Source: Dentipellis sp. KUC8613 (Eukaryota > Basidiomycota > Agaricomycetes > Russulales > Hericiaceae). Taken from it: DNA of 64,000 nt. The notes under the pieces are model-generated. The model worked only from the letters and a program-made list of their open reading frames with translations. It ran no database searches and was not told the DNA's origin. Made by a program: the position numbers and the translations under genes. Below, in pieces: positions 36,063 through 47,618 of this stretch. Location of the stretch: positions 186,001 through 250,000 of the forward strand of contig NSJX01000032.1 of assembly GCA_002286715.1 (NCBI GenBank), in the 5' to 3' direction. Numbering within the stretch: the stretch's first letter is position 1; every line of letters begins with the position of its first letter.

Positions 36063-39000
36063 ATGTCCCTCAAGTCCGTCCAACAGAAAATATTCAGGGC
36101 GGGCGCAACTCCCGCCCCCGCCCCCACGACGCCCGACAACGAGGGCGACTCCCCGCCCCGCGTCGAGCCGTCCCTCAGCATCCAGATCCCCAAACATCAT
36201 ATCAACACGCCCTCCAAGCCCCCGCCGAAGCTAACTAAGCCCGCCCCCGATCCCGCCGCCCCTGCTCCCGCTGAGGACGCCGAAGACGACCCGCGGCCGT
36301 ACCGCGAGCGCGTTCGCGAGAAGCTGGGCAGCGACTATCGCACTACTGAGCAGTACCGTCTTCTCCAGGACGAGAAGCATGAACGGCACTGGAAGCGCTG
36401 GGGGCCGTACCTCTCCGACCGCCAATGGGTGCGCCGCATATATTCCCTTGCCTTGCTCCTCCTGATCCATGATCGATGTGCAGGGAACCGTGCGCGAGGA
36501 TTACTCGCACGACGGCGACGTCTGGAACCACTTTCCGCACGAGCAGGCCCGCTCGCGCACCTATCGCTGGGGCGAGGACGGCATCGCCGGCTTCTGCGAC
36601 AACCATATGCGCCTGTGCTTCTCGCTCGCGCTGTGGAACGAGAAGGATGTTATCCTCAAGGAGCGCCTCTTTGGCCTGTCGGGCCCGCAGGGCAATCACG
36701 GCGAGGACGTCAAGGAGCTCTACTTCTACCTCGATTCCACGCCTACACACTCTTACATGAAGTTCCTCTATAAGTATACGCAAAAGGCGTATCCCTACGA
36801 CGAGCTCGTTCGCGAGAACCAGCACCGCGGTCGCGAGGTCTCGGAGTACGAGATCCTCGACACCGACGCGTTTGAGGATGATACCTACTGGGATGTCTTT
36901 GTCGAGGTACGCTCAGCATTCCGGTTCCTGTGGCGATCGGAGCTCTCAGCCATTTTTCATTCAGTATGCCAAAGATGAGGATGATCCCAACAGCATCTAC
37001 ATTCGCATCACAGCATATAACCGTGGCCCTGAACCAGCGACGCTGCATATTCTGCCTCAGCTCTTCTTCCACAACACCTGGTCTTGGCCCCTCCCCACTC
37101 CCCCGAAGCCCTCCCTCGTCGCATCTTCGGATAACCGTATTACTGCTAGGCACGAGACCCTTGGCAAGACGCATTTGTACTGTTTCCCGTCGCCACCACC
37201 TGTCGGTCCCGATGGCGAGCCTGTCCCGCAGCCGGGAGAGAACGGCGACGGCGAAGAAGTCGCCATCGAGCCCGAGCTCATCTTTACCGAAAACAACACG
37301 AACCTGATGCGCCTCTGGGGAGTGCCGAACGAGACGCCCTTCGTCAAGGACGCGTTCCATGACCATATCATTCCTTCACACCGTCCTTCTCCGAACAAGC
37401 TGAGGAACGGGCGGTATCGCACACGCTCCGATCCGCCCGACGAGGCTAAGACGGCTGAGGAAGACGGTAATACCACGCCTACTGAGCTTTCTGGTGAGGC
37501 TGCGCCTGAGCCGCAGTTTGTCAACCCCGAACGCAAGGGCACCAAGGCCGCCGCTCACTATACCTTCCGCGACGTTCCGCCCCGCGGTGGGTGCGCAGTC
37601 GTGCGTCTCAAACTCACCCCCGGCGTGCCGGACCAGGACCCGACGCTCGAGGACGAGGGCCTGTACGACGACGAGATCGAGGCGCGCCGTGCCGAGGCGG
37701 ACGAATTCTACAATGCGCTCGCACCCGGGCCCGTCAGCGACGATCTGCGCGCGATCATGCGCCAGGCGCTCTCGGGGATGCTGTGGACGAAACAGGTGTA
37801 CAAGCTGGTCATGGAGGAGTGGCTCCGTGGGGACCCGGCGCAGCCGCCTCCCCCGCCTGACCGGTGGAATAAAAGGAGCAATCGGGTTGGTTTTCATCCG
37901 TTTTACTGGGTATATGCGCGCTGATCGCTAGGTATCGTAGGAATGGAGACATTTCCACGCGGAGGACATCCTCTCGATGCCTGACAAGTGAGAACGCACG
38001 TCTCCGTCGATGTATGCGCTACTGACCGTTTGGCCGTGACGCAGGTGGGAGTACCCGTACTTCGCGGCGTGGGACAGCGCGTTCCACTGCATCCCCCTGG
38101 CGCTCGTGGACCCCGGCTTCGCGAAGAAGCAGCTCGACCTGCTCACGCGCGAGTGGTACATGAAGCCGGACGGGCAGATCCCCGCGTACGAGTGGAACTT
38201 CTCGGACGTGAACCCGCCCGTGCACGCGTGGGCGACGTTCCGCGTGTTCAAGATCGAGCGCAAGCTGTTCGGCCGCGAGGACCTGCCGTTCCTCGAGCGC
38301 GTGTTCCAGAAGCTGCTCGTCAACTTCACTTGGTGCGTCTGTCTGGCGCTTTGTGTGGGGTGGGATGGGATGGAGCTGATTGGCGTACGTGCTCGTTGCA
38401 GGTGGGTTAACCGCAAGGACGAGGGCGGCGCGAATGTGTTTGAGGGCGGCTTCTTGGGCTTGGATAATATTGGCGTGTTCAACCGGTCCGAGCCGCTTCC
38501 CACTGGCGGCAGGCTCCGCCAGGCAGACGGCACGGCCTGGATGGCGTTCTACTGCCTGAACATGTTGAACATGGCGCTCGAGCTCGCCAAGCACAACCCC
38601 GTGTACGAGGACATTGCGTCCAAGTTCTTCGAGGTGACTCTATGCGCATTGCATTCCCCGTTTCGTGACTGATCACTCGGCGACAGCACTTTATCTACAT
38701 CGCAGACGCGATGTCGTTCCACCAGGGCAACAACCAGCTCAGCCTGTGGAACGAGGACGACGGGCTGTACTACGACGTGATCGAGTACGGGCCGCACAAC
38801 GCGATGCAGCTGCCCGTGCGCAGCCTGGTGGGGCTCATCCCGCTCTACGCGACGCTCACGCTCGAGCCGTCGAACGTGAACCGCTTCCCGGGCTTCAAGA
38901 AGCGCATGGAGTGGTTCATGGAGCACCGCCCGGAGATGGCGCAGCGCAACATGGCCGAGATGCGCGTGCGCGGCCGCGGGGAGCGATACCTGCTCGCGCT

Positions 39001-40088
39001 CGCGAGCAAGGAGCGCGTCGTCAAGATTTTGGAGAAGATGCTCGATGAGAATGAGTTTTTTAGTGAGCATGGGATTCGGTCGTACGTGTGCTTCTTGGTT
39101 TGGGCTTGCATGTGGGCTGTGGCTGATTAGTCGTGGTGGTGGTGGTGGTGGTGGTGGTGGTGCAGGCTGTCGAAGCTGCATAAGGATAGGCCGTGGGGGA
39201 TGAACGTCGATGGTGTCCGCCATGAAGTCGGATACTGGCCCGGCGAGTCCAAGTCGGGCATGTTCGGCGGGAACTCCAACTGGCGCGGCCCGATCTGTAC
39301 GTCCTCCACTCTTCCATTCCGTACATGCTGACTCTGCCCAGGGCTCGCGGTGAACTTCCTGCTGATCGAGAGCCTGCAGCGGTTCTACCAGTACTACGGC
39401 GACGAGCTGCAGATCGAGTGCCCGACGGGCAGCGGGGAGTACATGAACCTGCTCGAGGTGGCCGAGGAGATCCAGCACCGGATCATCCATATTTTTGGCC
39501 GCGACGTGGACGGGCGCCGCGCGCTGAACGGCGGGAACGCGAAGATGGACTATGATCCGCATTTTAGGGATTATGTGTTGTTTTATGAGGTGCGTACATG
39601 CGTGCGTGCGTCGTTCGGGGCGCAAGGGGAGATGGTTTGAGTGCTGATGTTCTTTTTTTCTTTCTTTTGCGTTGTAGTATTTCCACGGCGATGATGGGCG
39701 CGGGCTGGGCGCGTCGCATCAGACGGGGTGGTCCGGCCTCGTCGCGTACCATATCCTGCAGAGCGGGGCTGGGTGCCGCTTGCCCAAGACGCCGAAGAGT
39801 ACGTGTCTAGCGCGCTCCTGCCTCTAGTCTACCCTATACCTCGTACTGATGATATACCGGTTCTCTGCAGCCCCGCGCAGTCTGGCGCATCACTACTTTG
39901 ACGTGAGTGCTGTTTGTTTGGGTTTGGGTTGTGTGTGGGCCGGTTGCTGATTATGGGTTTTCTGGTTGCTGTTGCAGGAGCATATCGACTCGAAGTCGGA
40001 GTATGGCGACGAGGTGCAGTCGTTGTTGAGTGCGTTTAGCACGGCGGATCTGAATACGCTCGGCGATGTGTCGCCGGATGCGCTGTGA
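36063..40088 (+). CDS. GH63-type glycoside hydrolase (YMR196W-like)
   Basis: Twelve exons: 36063-36428, 36484-36906, 36965-37885, 37941-37987, 38045-38332, 38402-38633, 38687-39081, 39166-39296, 39342-39589, 39678-39798, 39871-39902, 39978-40088; 1,104 residues, all phases consistent. Conserved stretches include [55 protein letters not shown] and N-W-R-G-P-I-W-L-A-V-N-F, the (alpha/alpha)6-barrel pattern of GH63 and mannosylglycerate-hydrolase-like enzymes. The closest relatives I recall are fungal YMR196W proteins of similar length. No signal peptide, so likely cytosolic. The substrate is unknown. Exon 4 uses a second acceptor, since the first would give an immediate stop. A (GTG)n run lies just before the acceptor at 39165. 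Confidence 0.88.
39133..39162 (+). repeat. (GTG)n microsatellite inside intron 7 of the GH63-type gene
   Basis: About ten GTG units fill the second half of the intron and end three to four bases before the splice acceptor (tgcag). This is where a polypyrimidine tract would be expected, so the intron lacks one. Confidence 0.9.
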
Positions 40089-41621
40089 TCCGTGGTTCGG
40101 TTTCTCTGCACTTTCTGCACGATGCGCGATGCATGATGCACGTTGCACAGTGCAGGATTCGTCGAGCTCGCGCGGCTGGTATCGAGCTGCCCTAGATGTC
40201 TGTTGTACGCCCTTTCATGATCATGATCACGGACGGTATTTCTCTTCTTTTCTACGATGTTGTTCCTGTTGTTACCCCCTCATGTGTCTGTCTGTCTGTT
40301 ACGAATATTGTCATGTCTGTCTGTGTTCGTACTTGTCATTCTTAGAGCCTCCGGATCCGATATTTCTGTCTCCTTTGAGATGCATTCAACTTCAACTTCA
40401 TTTGCACGTCCATACACACTGCATACGTACATATATAGATGCATAGATGCATACACATACACACCGTTCTGCAGGATTCGGTCAACTTTTCGGTTCATCA
40501 TGATTTCGTTAACTCGTTAACGTTTCGTCTATACACCGGTACCATACATCGATCTCGATTCTCTGCACCAGCCAATCCAATACCTGATTTCGCGTGGTTT
40601 CTCGTATCCAATCGCGCTGGCATCTAGGAGATCTGCGCACAGTGACCATCTCGAGCACGATCTCGTCCATGGCGAATGGCAGCAAACGGCATACCCCGCA
40701 GCGTCATGCACTGTGACTGTGGACGGGAACGTCCGAGCCCGGTGGCCTGGCGGGACGGAAGCAAAGCGAAGAAGCTTAGCTTGGGCGTTGTTGTTCCTTG
40801 TCATATTGGCGCCAATTGCAAGGATAGGCTGGGATGGGTGGGACGGGGATGGGTTGGGTGAGGGTGGGGATGGTGTGGGTGAGGGTGGGTGGTGGTGGGT
40901 GGTGCTACTGGCCTATTGGCTATCGTTGTGGACTCGGACGTGGGGGGAAGAGGAAGACGGCGGGACTAAACCCAACCTCGAATTTGGGGCCGTCCCGGCT
41001 GCTGCTACCATTAATATTGCCTCGACGAGTCGACGTTGCGAGCCTCTCATGCTTGTCAAGGCGCAGTCTAAGGCACGTGCACCCGTGCTCGGCTTTGGCT
41101 TGCTCTCTAGTACTGCCACTGCCACTGTGCTAGCCTCGTGTGTTCGAGATGTGGACGTGTCGATTTGGATTCTGCGCCTGTGTGCGCTCGCGATGGACGG
41201 TACGCGGTGTCCGAGTCCGCTGACGCGTGCACGCACGCATGCACGCGCGTCGCTGGCGCCGGCCGGCGTACGCGACGTTGTGTTCTTTGAGCGCGAGCGA
41301 TCGTTCATTTTGTCCGACGTATGCGGTACAACCGCCTTCATTTCAGGCGCCGGTCGGACACAAAGGCATGACGATACAGTATGAGTGTATTAGAGTAAAA
41401 GCACTGTAATCTAGCGATACATACGCGAGCCCGGAACGCGCATCAGAGTAGAAGCACTGTACATAATCCAGAAATACACAGCGAGGGAGGCAGAGAAGGG
41501 ATACATGGGATAGTACATATAGCTATGGTTGAATGCGAGAGGGAAGTGTCGCCTGCACTGGCGACGCATGGGTATCGATGGAAGAGGGAAACAGGAGCCA
41601 CGGTCAGAGGGGGTATGAGAA
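40089..41621. other. Intergenic, one long low-complexity ORF
   Basis: Pyrimidine-rich 3' flank up to about 40500. A 223-codon plus-strand ORF at 40713-41384 begins at ATG but is dominated by Gly/Trp repeats from GGTGGGTG sequence and has no family resemblance, so it is not called. The final 200 bases are 3' UTR of the HMG-box gene on the other strand. Confidence 0.45.
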
Positions 41622-42548
41622 TTACAAGTGAGCACGCATGTATACGGGGAGCTCTAGAACGGGGTACGGCGGCACGTCGCGACGCGCCCGCTCGGAGCGC
41701 TGCCTCTCGATCTCTTCGGCCTCCCGCCACCTGCGCTCAAAGTCGGCCTGTCGCAGGGTGGGGAGCGCGTTGATGAGGTCGTCGATCTCCGTCCATTCCG
41801 CGGCGCGCTCGTCTTCGACGTGCTGCGTCGCGGGCTCGGGGGTGATGGGGAGGTCAAAGAAGTAGTCCTAAAAAAGAAAGAACAATGAGTGGGAATGCAG
41901 TGAGTGGAAGAGGGGATCACGCACCTGTAGCACTGGCTGCGGTGGCATGTCTACGAGTGCCAGCGAGCCTGGGATCCGCGAAGGGCCGGCCACGGCGTTG
42001 TCTTGCTGAGGCGCATTCGGCGTGCTGGTGCCCGAGGTCGGCGGCGACGGAGCTCGCGACCCAGACGCACTCCGACTCCCCTGGCTGCGAGGGGAGGACG
42101 TGCGACGCCTGGGTGCGCCCTTGCTCCGCTTCTGCACCCCGTACGACCCTTCCTTGACCTTCCCGCCCTTCTCCTTCTTCGCCGCCCTCTTGTACTTGTA
42201 GCCCGGATACTTGAGCTTGTGTTCGGCATCGGCGCGCTCCGCCTCCGCCGTGTAGTACGCGTCCTCTTCTGCAGATCTCGCGGCCCACTTTTTCGAGAGG
42301 ATGGACGAGATTTCGCCCTGGGTGTATGCCCGCCCGTGCTCCCGCGGGGGGAGTCGCTTCATCATTGCATTACGAAATATGAGCCACTTGTTTTGAGGAC
42401 GGGGCGGCGTTTGGTCTTGAGACAGGGCAGTCGACTCCGAAGTCGGCGAGGACGGTGCTGAATACTGGGGACCCGGGATGGGGTTCGCGGGGAGGAAGGT
42501 TGCGGCGTTGGGATAGAATGCGTTGGACGTCGTGAACGGGAAGGCCAT
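41622..42548 (-). CDS. HMG-box (MATA-type) DNA-binding protein, copy 2
   Basis: Two exons, 41925-42548 and 41622-41867, give 289 residues; the 57-nt intron (gtgcgtgat...tttttag) is phase 0 after V-L-Q. The HMG box is at residues about 48-120: P-P-R-P-Q-N-K-W-L-I-F-R, L-P-P-R-E-H-G-R-A-Y-T-Q-G-E-I-S, L-S-K-K-W-A and Y-P-G-Y-K-Y-K-R-A-A-K-K. A lysine-rich tail (K-K-E-K-G-G-K) and a Ser/Pro-rich region follow. Exon 2 is acidic then helical, with E-W-T-E-I-D-D-L-I-N-A-L-P-T-L and R-R-W-R-E-A-E-E-I-E-R-Q, a possible activation or dimerisation part. The ATG at 42548 is chosen because upstream sequence is promoter-like with a TATA box 95 bases away. It acts as a nuclear regulator; targets unknown. 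Confidence 0.86.
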
Positions 42549-42642
42549 TGCGATGGAAAGGCAGAGGGGATCGAAGTGAAACAGTGCGTGTGTGTGAGAC
42601 TCGATGGTAGTGGGTGGGGGAGAGAGGGCGGAAGTCAAGTGC

Positions 42643-42650
42643 GTTATATA
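42643..42650 (-). promoter_or_regulatory. TATA box of HMG-box copy 2
   Basis: TATATAAC on the minus strand about 95 bases upstream of the ATG. The related pseudogene has a TATA-like motif at the same distance, followed upstream by the same GGCC in both. Confidence 0.55.
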
Positions 42651-42659
42651 GGCCGACTT

Positions 42660-42688
42660 GGGTCCACGACTTGCTCCTCTGTTGATCG
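42660..42688 (-). promoter_or_regulatory. Shared upstream block of HMG-box copies 2 and 4
   Basis: On the plus strand this reads GGGTCCACGACTTG, then seven bases, then GTTGATCG. The gene at 45795-47469 has GGGTCCACAACTTG and GTTGATCG with the identical 21-base spacing at 47590-47618. The block lies 112 bases upstream of this ATG. It is probably a binding site kept after duplication; the factor is unknown. Confidence 0.5.
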
Positions 42689-44629
42689 AACCAGTCAAAG
42701 GGCCGGGCCGGGCCTTTGGGGCTGCACCAAGGGTGGCAGGCCTCGACCAAGGGTTCACATCCTGTTGGTTGCCACCTGCAGCTCTGCGCCTTTGTCGAGA
42801 CGTTCACCGAGGAGTTGTGGACGCGGGGGAAGCACGCAGGCGGACCGAAGCGCCCGCGCCTGGAGGTGGCTGCCGCGGCACCGCCGGAGAAGACCAGGAT
42901 CCGATGGCCCGGCGACATTGTGCGGGATACGTTATGCCGCCTTTGTCGTGCACTCCCACCTTTGTCACAATCGAAATGAGTCGGGGGCAGCTGGGAATCG
43001 TTGAGGCGCTGGGAACCCGCCACCTGCTTCCTCCAAGGCTGTACGAGCACTCAATCTCAGTATCTCGATCCCGGGAGCCACCTCGAGGATGTACCTTTCA
43101 ATTACTAGCATACGGCGGAAGTATCGCCGGTGGCACGCATCGGTCCAAGTCGCTCTCGGCCTCTGGTGAATGACGCTTGTCCCGTCTCTATGTCGGCGAT
43201 AATATGCGGTCGGGGAGAACTCGCGAAGCGCCTGTTCTCATCACTAAAGGTAGGGAACAAATCAGCATTGCTATTAACCTGCACGCCAGAGTGGGTTCCG
43301 AGTACACAGCCCGAAGACGTACCATGCGATGATCATTTCCACCTGCATAGGCCATGATTAGCCACGGCGCCACCCCCTCAATGGCGACGTCGCAGAGCTT
43401 GTTGAAGTTCACCCTGCTGAGGATGATTGGCTGCCCTTTGACATATCAAGTACGCAGAAGGATTCCTCGCCATCATGTTCGACTTGGTCAAAGTACGTCC
43501 CTCCGCTACCTTAGCCTTAGCTGTTCTCGTAGCGAATACCCAGACTCGAAGTCGACTTTGTAGGACATCGCGTCAATGTGCCATCCCCTCCGTTACGGGC
43601 CTAGGAACTGGCGCAGGAGGGCGGGGTGGACAAGGACACCGCCCTACGCGAAACTTCTCATGATACTGTCCTCGAGCATGAGGGCCGACGGACGAGTTGG
43701 CCACAGCGTCCTTGACGTCGGATATCCAAGCCTCGGGGTCGAACATACGCCTGTAAGTCCTGTAGGTTGCGCCAGTAGCTGGCTCTGTGACAGCCCAATA
43801 TGACGATTGACTTCTGAAGCAGGTCCTGGAGCGCGGCGACGAGGATTCGGACGAGCTGTCACGCTTGACCCAGTTCCGAGACCTCCAAATCTTTCCCGGT
43901 GCGAGATTCACTATTTCTGCACGTCAGAGAAGAGGTAAAGACGCCGTCATCCCACGGAAAACTCACACTCTGCGGAAAGGAAGCCTCTTCGTCGAAGCCC
44001 GCATATGACGTCGTTTGCAATGTATGGTAACGCCTGTGGATGGAGGCCGGGGAATGTTGGTGAGTTGAGGGTTTGGACATTGCGTGAAAACGTCACGACG
44101 TGCCTAGGGACTGACTATGCTTCATACACTCATCGCTGAGCGCTTCCGGTGGTTGCAGCTGTCCTTTCGGGTCATTCTTCGTTTTTTTGGTGTTCATTCA
44201 GGGCTATGAAACATGGCGAAGGAGTTTGTAATACGCTGCAGGAGAGGTTGCGCCGCAGCCGATGGCATTTTTGACCAGGAAAAGTGCTCGCAGAGAGAGA
44301 ATCCACGACCGAGCACTATGCAGGGTTATCAGAGCAACTTTCTGAAGCACTGCTAGAGCCAAGATGTGCCAGTTTCGACAGCATGAGCCTGTAAAAACGT
44401 TGGATCAGTAGACGACGAGCGTATCAATGTTTAGCGCCAGCAGGGCAACGAACGCGCTTCTTCATCCGGATCCACCGGATTCAGACTAGATTCGCTACAC
44501 ATGGCCTGCATGAGAAAACACAAGATACTTTGACTATGGACCACATTGTAAAATACAGAAAGTCTGCCGACTGCCGTAGGTGACATCCGTGTATCACTGG
44601 CAGATAGTATTTACAGTAGCCGCAACAAC
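42689..44629. other. Accessory intergenic region, possible gene remnants
   Basis: The minus strand from 44080 down to 43573 has an ATG-started stretch (M-S-K-P-S-T-H-Q-H) and a later open frame with Y-W-A-V-T-E-P-A-T-G and M-F-D-P-E-A-W-I-S-D-V, interrupted by stops and frame changes. It could be a decayed multi-exon gene, but I cannot name a family or close an exon chain. The rest shows nothing. Confidence 0.3.
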
Positions 44630-44716
44630 AAAAAAAGACTTGCGTCAGGCTTGAACTCAGTGCGCGCGTTTTTCATTGGCCGGGCACTTGATCTTCCGAC
44701 TGAGCTAGATTGAAAA
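44630..44716 (-). ncRNA. tRNA-like Pol III-type element, unit A (SINE-like)
   Basis: On the minus strand an A-box-like TAGCTCAGTCGG (44697-44708) is followed about 40 bases on by a B-box-like GAGTTCAAGC (about 44650-44659) and a run of seven T (44630-44636). Between the boxes a stem AGTGC/GCACT can form. The D-stem pairs in three of four positions. The T-stem and acceptor stem do not pair well, so this is not a functional tRNA by eye. Two related units exist at 59576 and 63597. Confidence 0.5.
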
Positions 44717-45794
44717 CAACGGGCGTCTAATAGCTGCTCGTGCACCGCCATGAAAGAATAGGCCAAGACTGAATACATCAGTCCCCTGCAGACCCAAGGG
44801 AACACGAAAGTATCCATAGAATTGCTCAAACGAATGCACACCACGCCTGACAGTCCGGGAACGACTTACCATCTAGACCACAGCCACGCACGTACTACAT
44901 ATACACCGGCACATGCACGTCAAGCACTCATCACCACCGTTGACGTCGAACCTCAAAACCATCTACATCTTCACCGCAAGCAACAATAGATAGCACTAGC
45001 GATAAGTATACGTAGACAGCACCAACGACGGACATACAAGAGCACGGCCAGACGCAGCTACAGCAACACGACTCGGACATCGACAGCCAACAAAAATCAA
45101 ACAGGTAACTTTCACTTTCACGTATACGTACGTGCGAACAAGCAAGCAAGGAAGCAAGGAAGCAAATGGGGAGAGAGAGATAAAGCAGAGGACGGGACAA
45201 CAGGGACGCACTACCAGAGCAAACTGACGGACACGCGGGGATATGGTGGGGAGTAGAAAGGGATGCGGATGGGGATGCGACGCGGGAGAGGGTCTACGAT
45301 GCGCAGTGTCATGGAGCGTGAAGAGGAAGGGTAGAGGCGAGCGTGCGTGGGGATAGGTGAAGCAGAATGAAGCAGATGAATAGGATAGCAGATAGAAAGC
45401 GGATGTAGCGTAGAGGGGAGGGGAATAGCACGATACAGCGTGCGCGAGAGGGGTTTTGGCTCGACGCGGTGCGGACGTGGGCGGACGGGACTCGAGGCCG
45501 ATTGGGCCCGGGCGCAGAGCGCAAGAGTCTGCGGGGTCGACGGCGACGGCGGCAGGTGCGAAGAGACGTGAAAGAGCAAGGGCGGTGCCCATCCAGAACA
45601 AAACCTTGAGAGAGAAGAAGGGAGAGCATAGGAGAATGTACAGGAGACGATGCGGCTGAAGACATTGCAGATAGTGCGAGTTATGATATAGATGGCGTGA
45701 GACGATGCGAAAGATGTTGATGGCCCTTAAGATGATGAGAATAAGATAGTGGCGGCGATGGCGGACGCAAGGCTCGCTGGAGGAGGTGGGGCGC
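44717..45794. other. Intergenic, 3' flank of HMG-box copy 4
   Basis: No gene. The part nearest 45795 is purine-rich on the plus strand and is probably 3' UTR of the minus-strand HMG-box gene. AAGCAAGGAAGCAAGG repeats occur near 45145. Confidence 0.45.
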
Positions 45795-47469
45795 TCATGA
45801 GGCAGGGACGGAGTACGACGACGCTCGCGACGACGAAGGAGATTCATCGACGAACGCGGGCTTTGTCCAGGATCCTCCGACACGGCGCGTACCGGCGTTG
45901 GCAGCGCCGCTCGGGGGATGGTATTCGCGCCGGGGCTCGGGCGAAGAAGAATGCGACGAGTGCACCGCCTGCGGTGCGGACGACGAACCCTGGGACATGC
46001 CTACGGAGTTGCCGAAGGACCCGTCGTGAGAGGACGCCGAGAAGGGCGGGTCGAGGTTGAGGTAGTCCATCATGTCCTGCGACTGCGCGGATCCGTGGCG
46101 GCCTTGGGGAATGTTCGTCGATGGCTGGAACACGCCCTCCTCAGCCTGGTACGCGCCCTCGCCGTTCGGGTACGTCGCTCCTCCGTCAGGCCCAGCCTCG
46201 GCGGCCTCCCACAGCTTCTTCCACATGTTCATGTCGAGGCCTGTTGGCGCCTCGGCCTCCTCCTGGGGAGCGAAGTACGACGCCCACTGAGTCATAGACT
46301 CGTTGAAGGGCGCGTCCGCCTGGAAGGTTCCCAGGTCGAAGTTGAGGCTGAGCTCGGCGGGCGGCTCCGAGAAGTCTTGTCCGTCTGTGTTCAGCTGCAC
46401 TTGGAAGACAGACGCGTCGCCCGTAGAACCGAGCAGCGCCGTGAAGGAATCGTGAGCGAACGCCTCGGCCTCGGTCTCGACCGCAGGCGCGGGGACCTGC
46501 GGCATCTGGAAAGACGCGTTCTGTTGCGCGCAGATTAGCAAAGTCAGACAGTGGCATGTAGAAATCACGCACCTGGGACGCGTTCTGCGGCGGCACATAG
46601 GTGGTCTCCGTCGTCGACTGCAATGGCCACTCGAGGTCCGAGAGGAGCGAAGGGAAGGAAGGCTGAGCCTGTTGTGGTTGCTGGGGTTGAGGCTGCCAGA
46701 GCTGGGAGGGGTAGGCCTGCGCGTATTGTTGTTGGGTATACCCAGGATGGATCATCATGACCGCAGCGGGGACGTGAGAACCTTGTGGCATCTCGAGATG
46801 GGGCGTCGAATCGGGATAAGGAAGGGGAGGAATGTGCGAAGGGGATGGGGCGGGAGCCGCAGGCAACTGGGATGGCCCTGGGACATGGGACGGGCCGGCT
46901 TCGTCGCTGAGCTGTCGGGTCACCAGCTCTGGAGACGAATCTGTGGATGCACAAGACATCGGAGGGGATGGGCCTCGCGACCCTGCTGAAAGCGGACCAG
47001 GTTCACTATAAGGCGAAGTCTTACGACGGCGGTTGGGTCCGCTCTCTGCTCGCTCCTGTTCCTTCTCTAACTTCCGCTTCTGCCTCTCCTGCTCCCGGAC
47101 CTCCTTCTTGACCGGTGCATACTTGTAATCTGGGAACTTCTTCATGTGCGCGGCCTTCGCGCGATCCGCTTTGGCTTCATAGTCTGCTCGTTCCTCTGGA
47201 GAGACCTCCGCCCACATCTTAGACACCATTTGAGAAACCTCAGCCTGAGTCCGCGAGCGTCCGTCTTCCCGGGGAGGAAGCTCCTTGATCTTGTCGGACC
47301 TGTAAAGGATCCACGCATTGGGTGGCCGTGGCGGCTTTGGCTCGGCGGACTTGCCAGACGACTTGGTCGAAGAGTGCGCGGGTTGTCGTGGGACTGGTGC
47401 GGGGTTGACGGCCACGAATGTGGCGTCCATGGAATGAGGTATACCAGCTGGTATGGATGGCGGGGCCAT
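45795..47469 (-). CDS. HMG-box (MATA-type) DNA-binding protein, copy 4 (longest)
   Basis: Two exons, 46573-47469 and 45795-46520, give 540 residues; the 52-nt intron is phase 0 after A-S-Q, with the same gtgcgtgat donor as copy 2. The HMG box occupies residues about 45-118: P-P-R-P-P-N-A-W-I-L-Y-R-S-D-K-I, R-T-Q-A-E-V-S-Q-M-V-S-K-M-W, Y-E-A-K-A-D-R-A-K and F-P-D-Y-K-Y-A-P. A basic helix (E-R-Q-K-R-K-L-E-K-E-Q-E-R) follows, then Pro/Ser- and Gln-rich segments typical of activation domains (Y-T-Q-Q-Q-Y-A-Q-A). Exon 2 is acidic, with W-K-K-L-W-E-A-A-E-A-G. This is the fullest family member and may be the parental copy. The upstream block at 47590 is shared with copy 2. Predicted nuclear regulator of unknown targets. 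Confidence 0.88.
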
Positions 47470-47589
47470 CGCGACAGTGAAACGGTGGGTACGAGAGCGC
47501 AGCGATGTGCGTGAGGAGTGGTGGTAGTGGGAGGAAGAGAGAGAGAGCGCAAAAGTCGACCGTCTTGTGTGGACGGTATTTGACATTGT

Positions 47590-47618
47590 GGGTCCACAAC
47601 TTGTTGGTTCGTTGATCG
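47590..47618 (-). promoter_or_regulatory. Shared upstream block of HMG-box copies 2 and 4
   Basis: On the plus strand it reads GGGTCCACAACTTG, seven bases, GTTGATCG, matching 42660-42688 in sequence and spacing. It lies 121 bases upstream of the ATG at 47469. Confidence 0.5.

Noticed and set aside
40713..41384. 223-codon plus-strand ORF starting with ATG
   Set aside because: Dominated by Gly/Trp runs from a GGTGGGTG repeat, no introns or family motif; probably chance openness.
44996..45883. 295-codon minus-strand ORF after HMG-box copy 4
   Set aside because: It overlaps the real second exon end and pyrimidine-rich 3' flank; the product is Pro/Ser/Tyr low-complexity.
2108..47469. Mating-type (MAT) locus because of HMG-box genes
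   Set aside because: No homeodomain gene pair, pheromone precursor, receptor or MIP gene lies in the window; GOT1, carrier and GH63-type genes are ordinary flanks.
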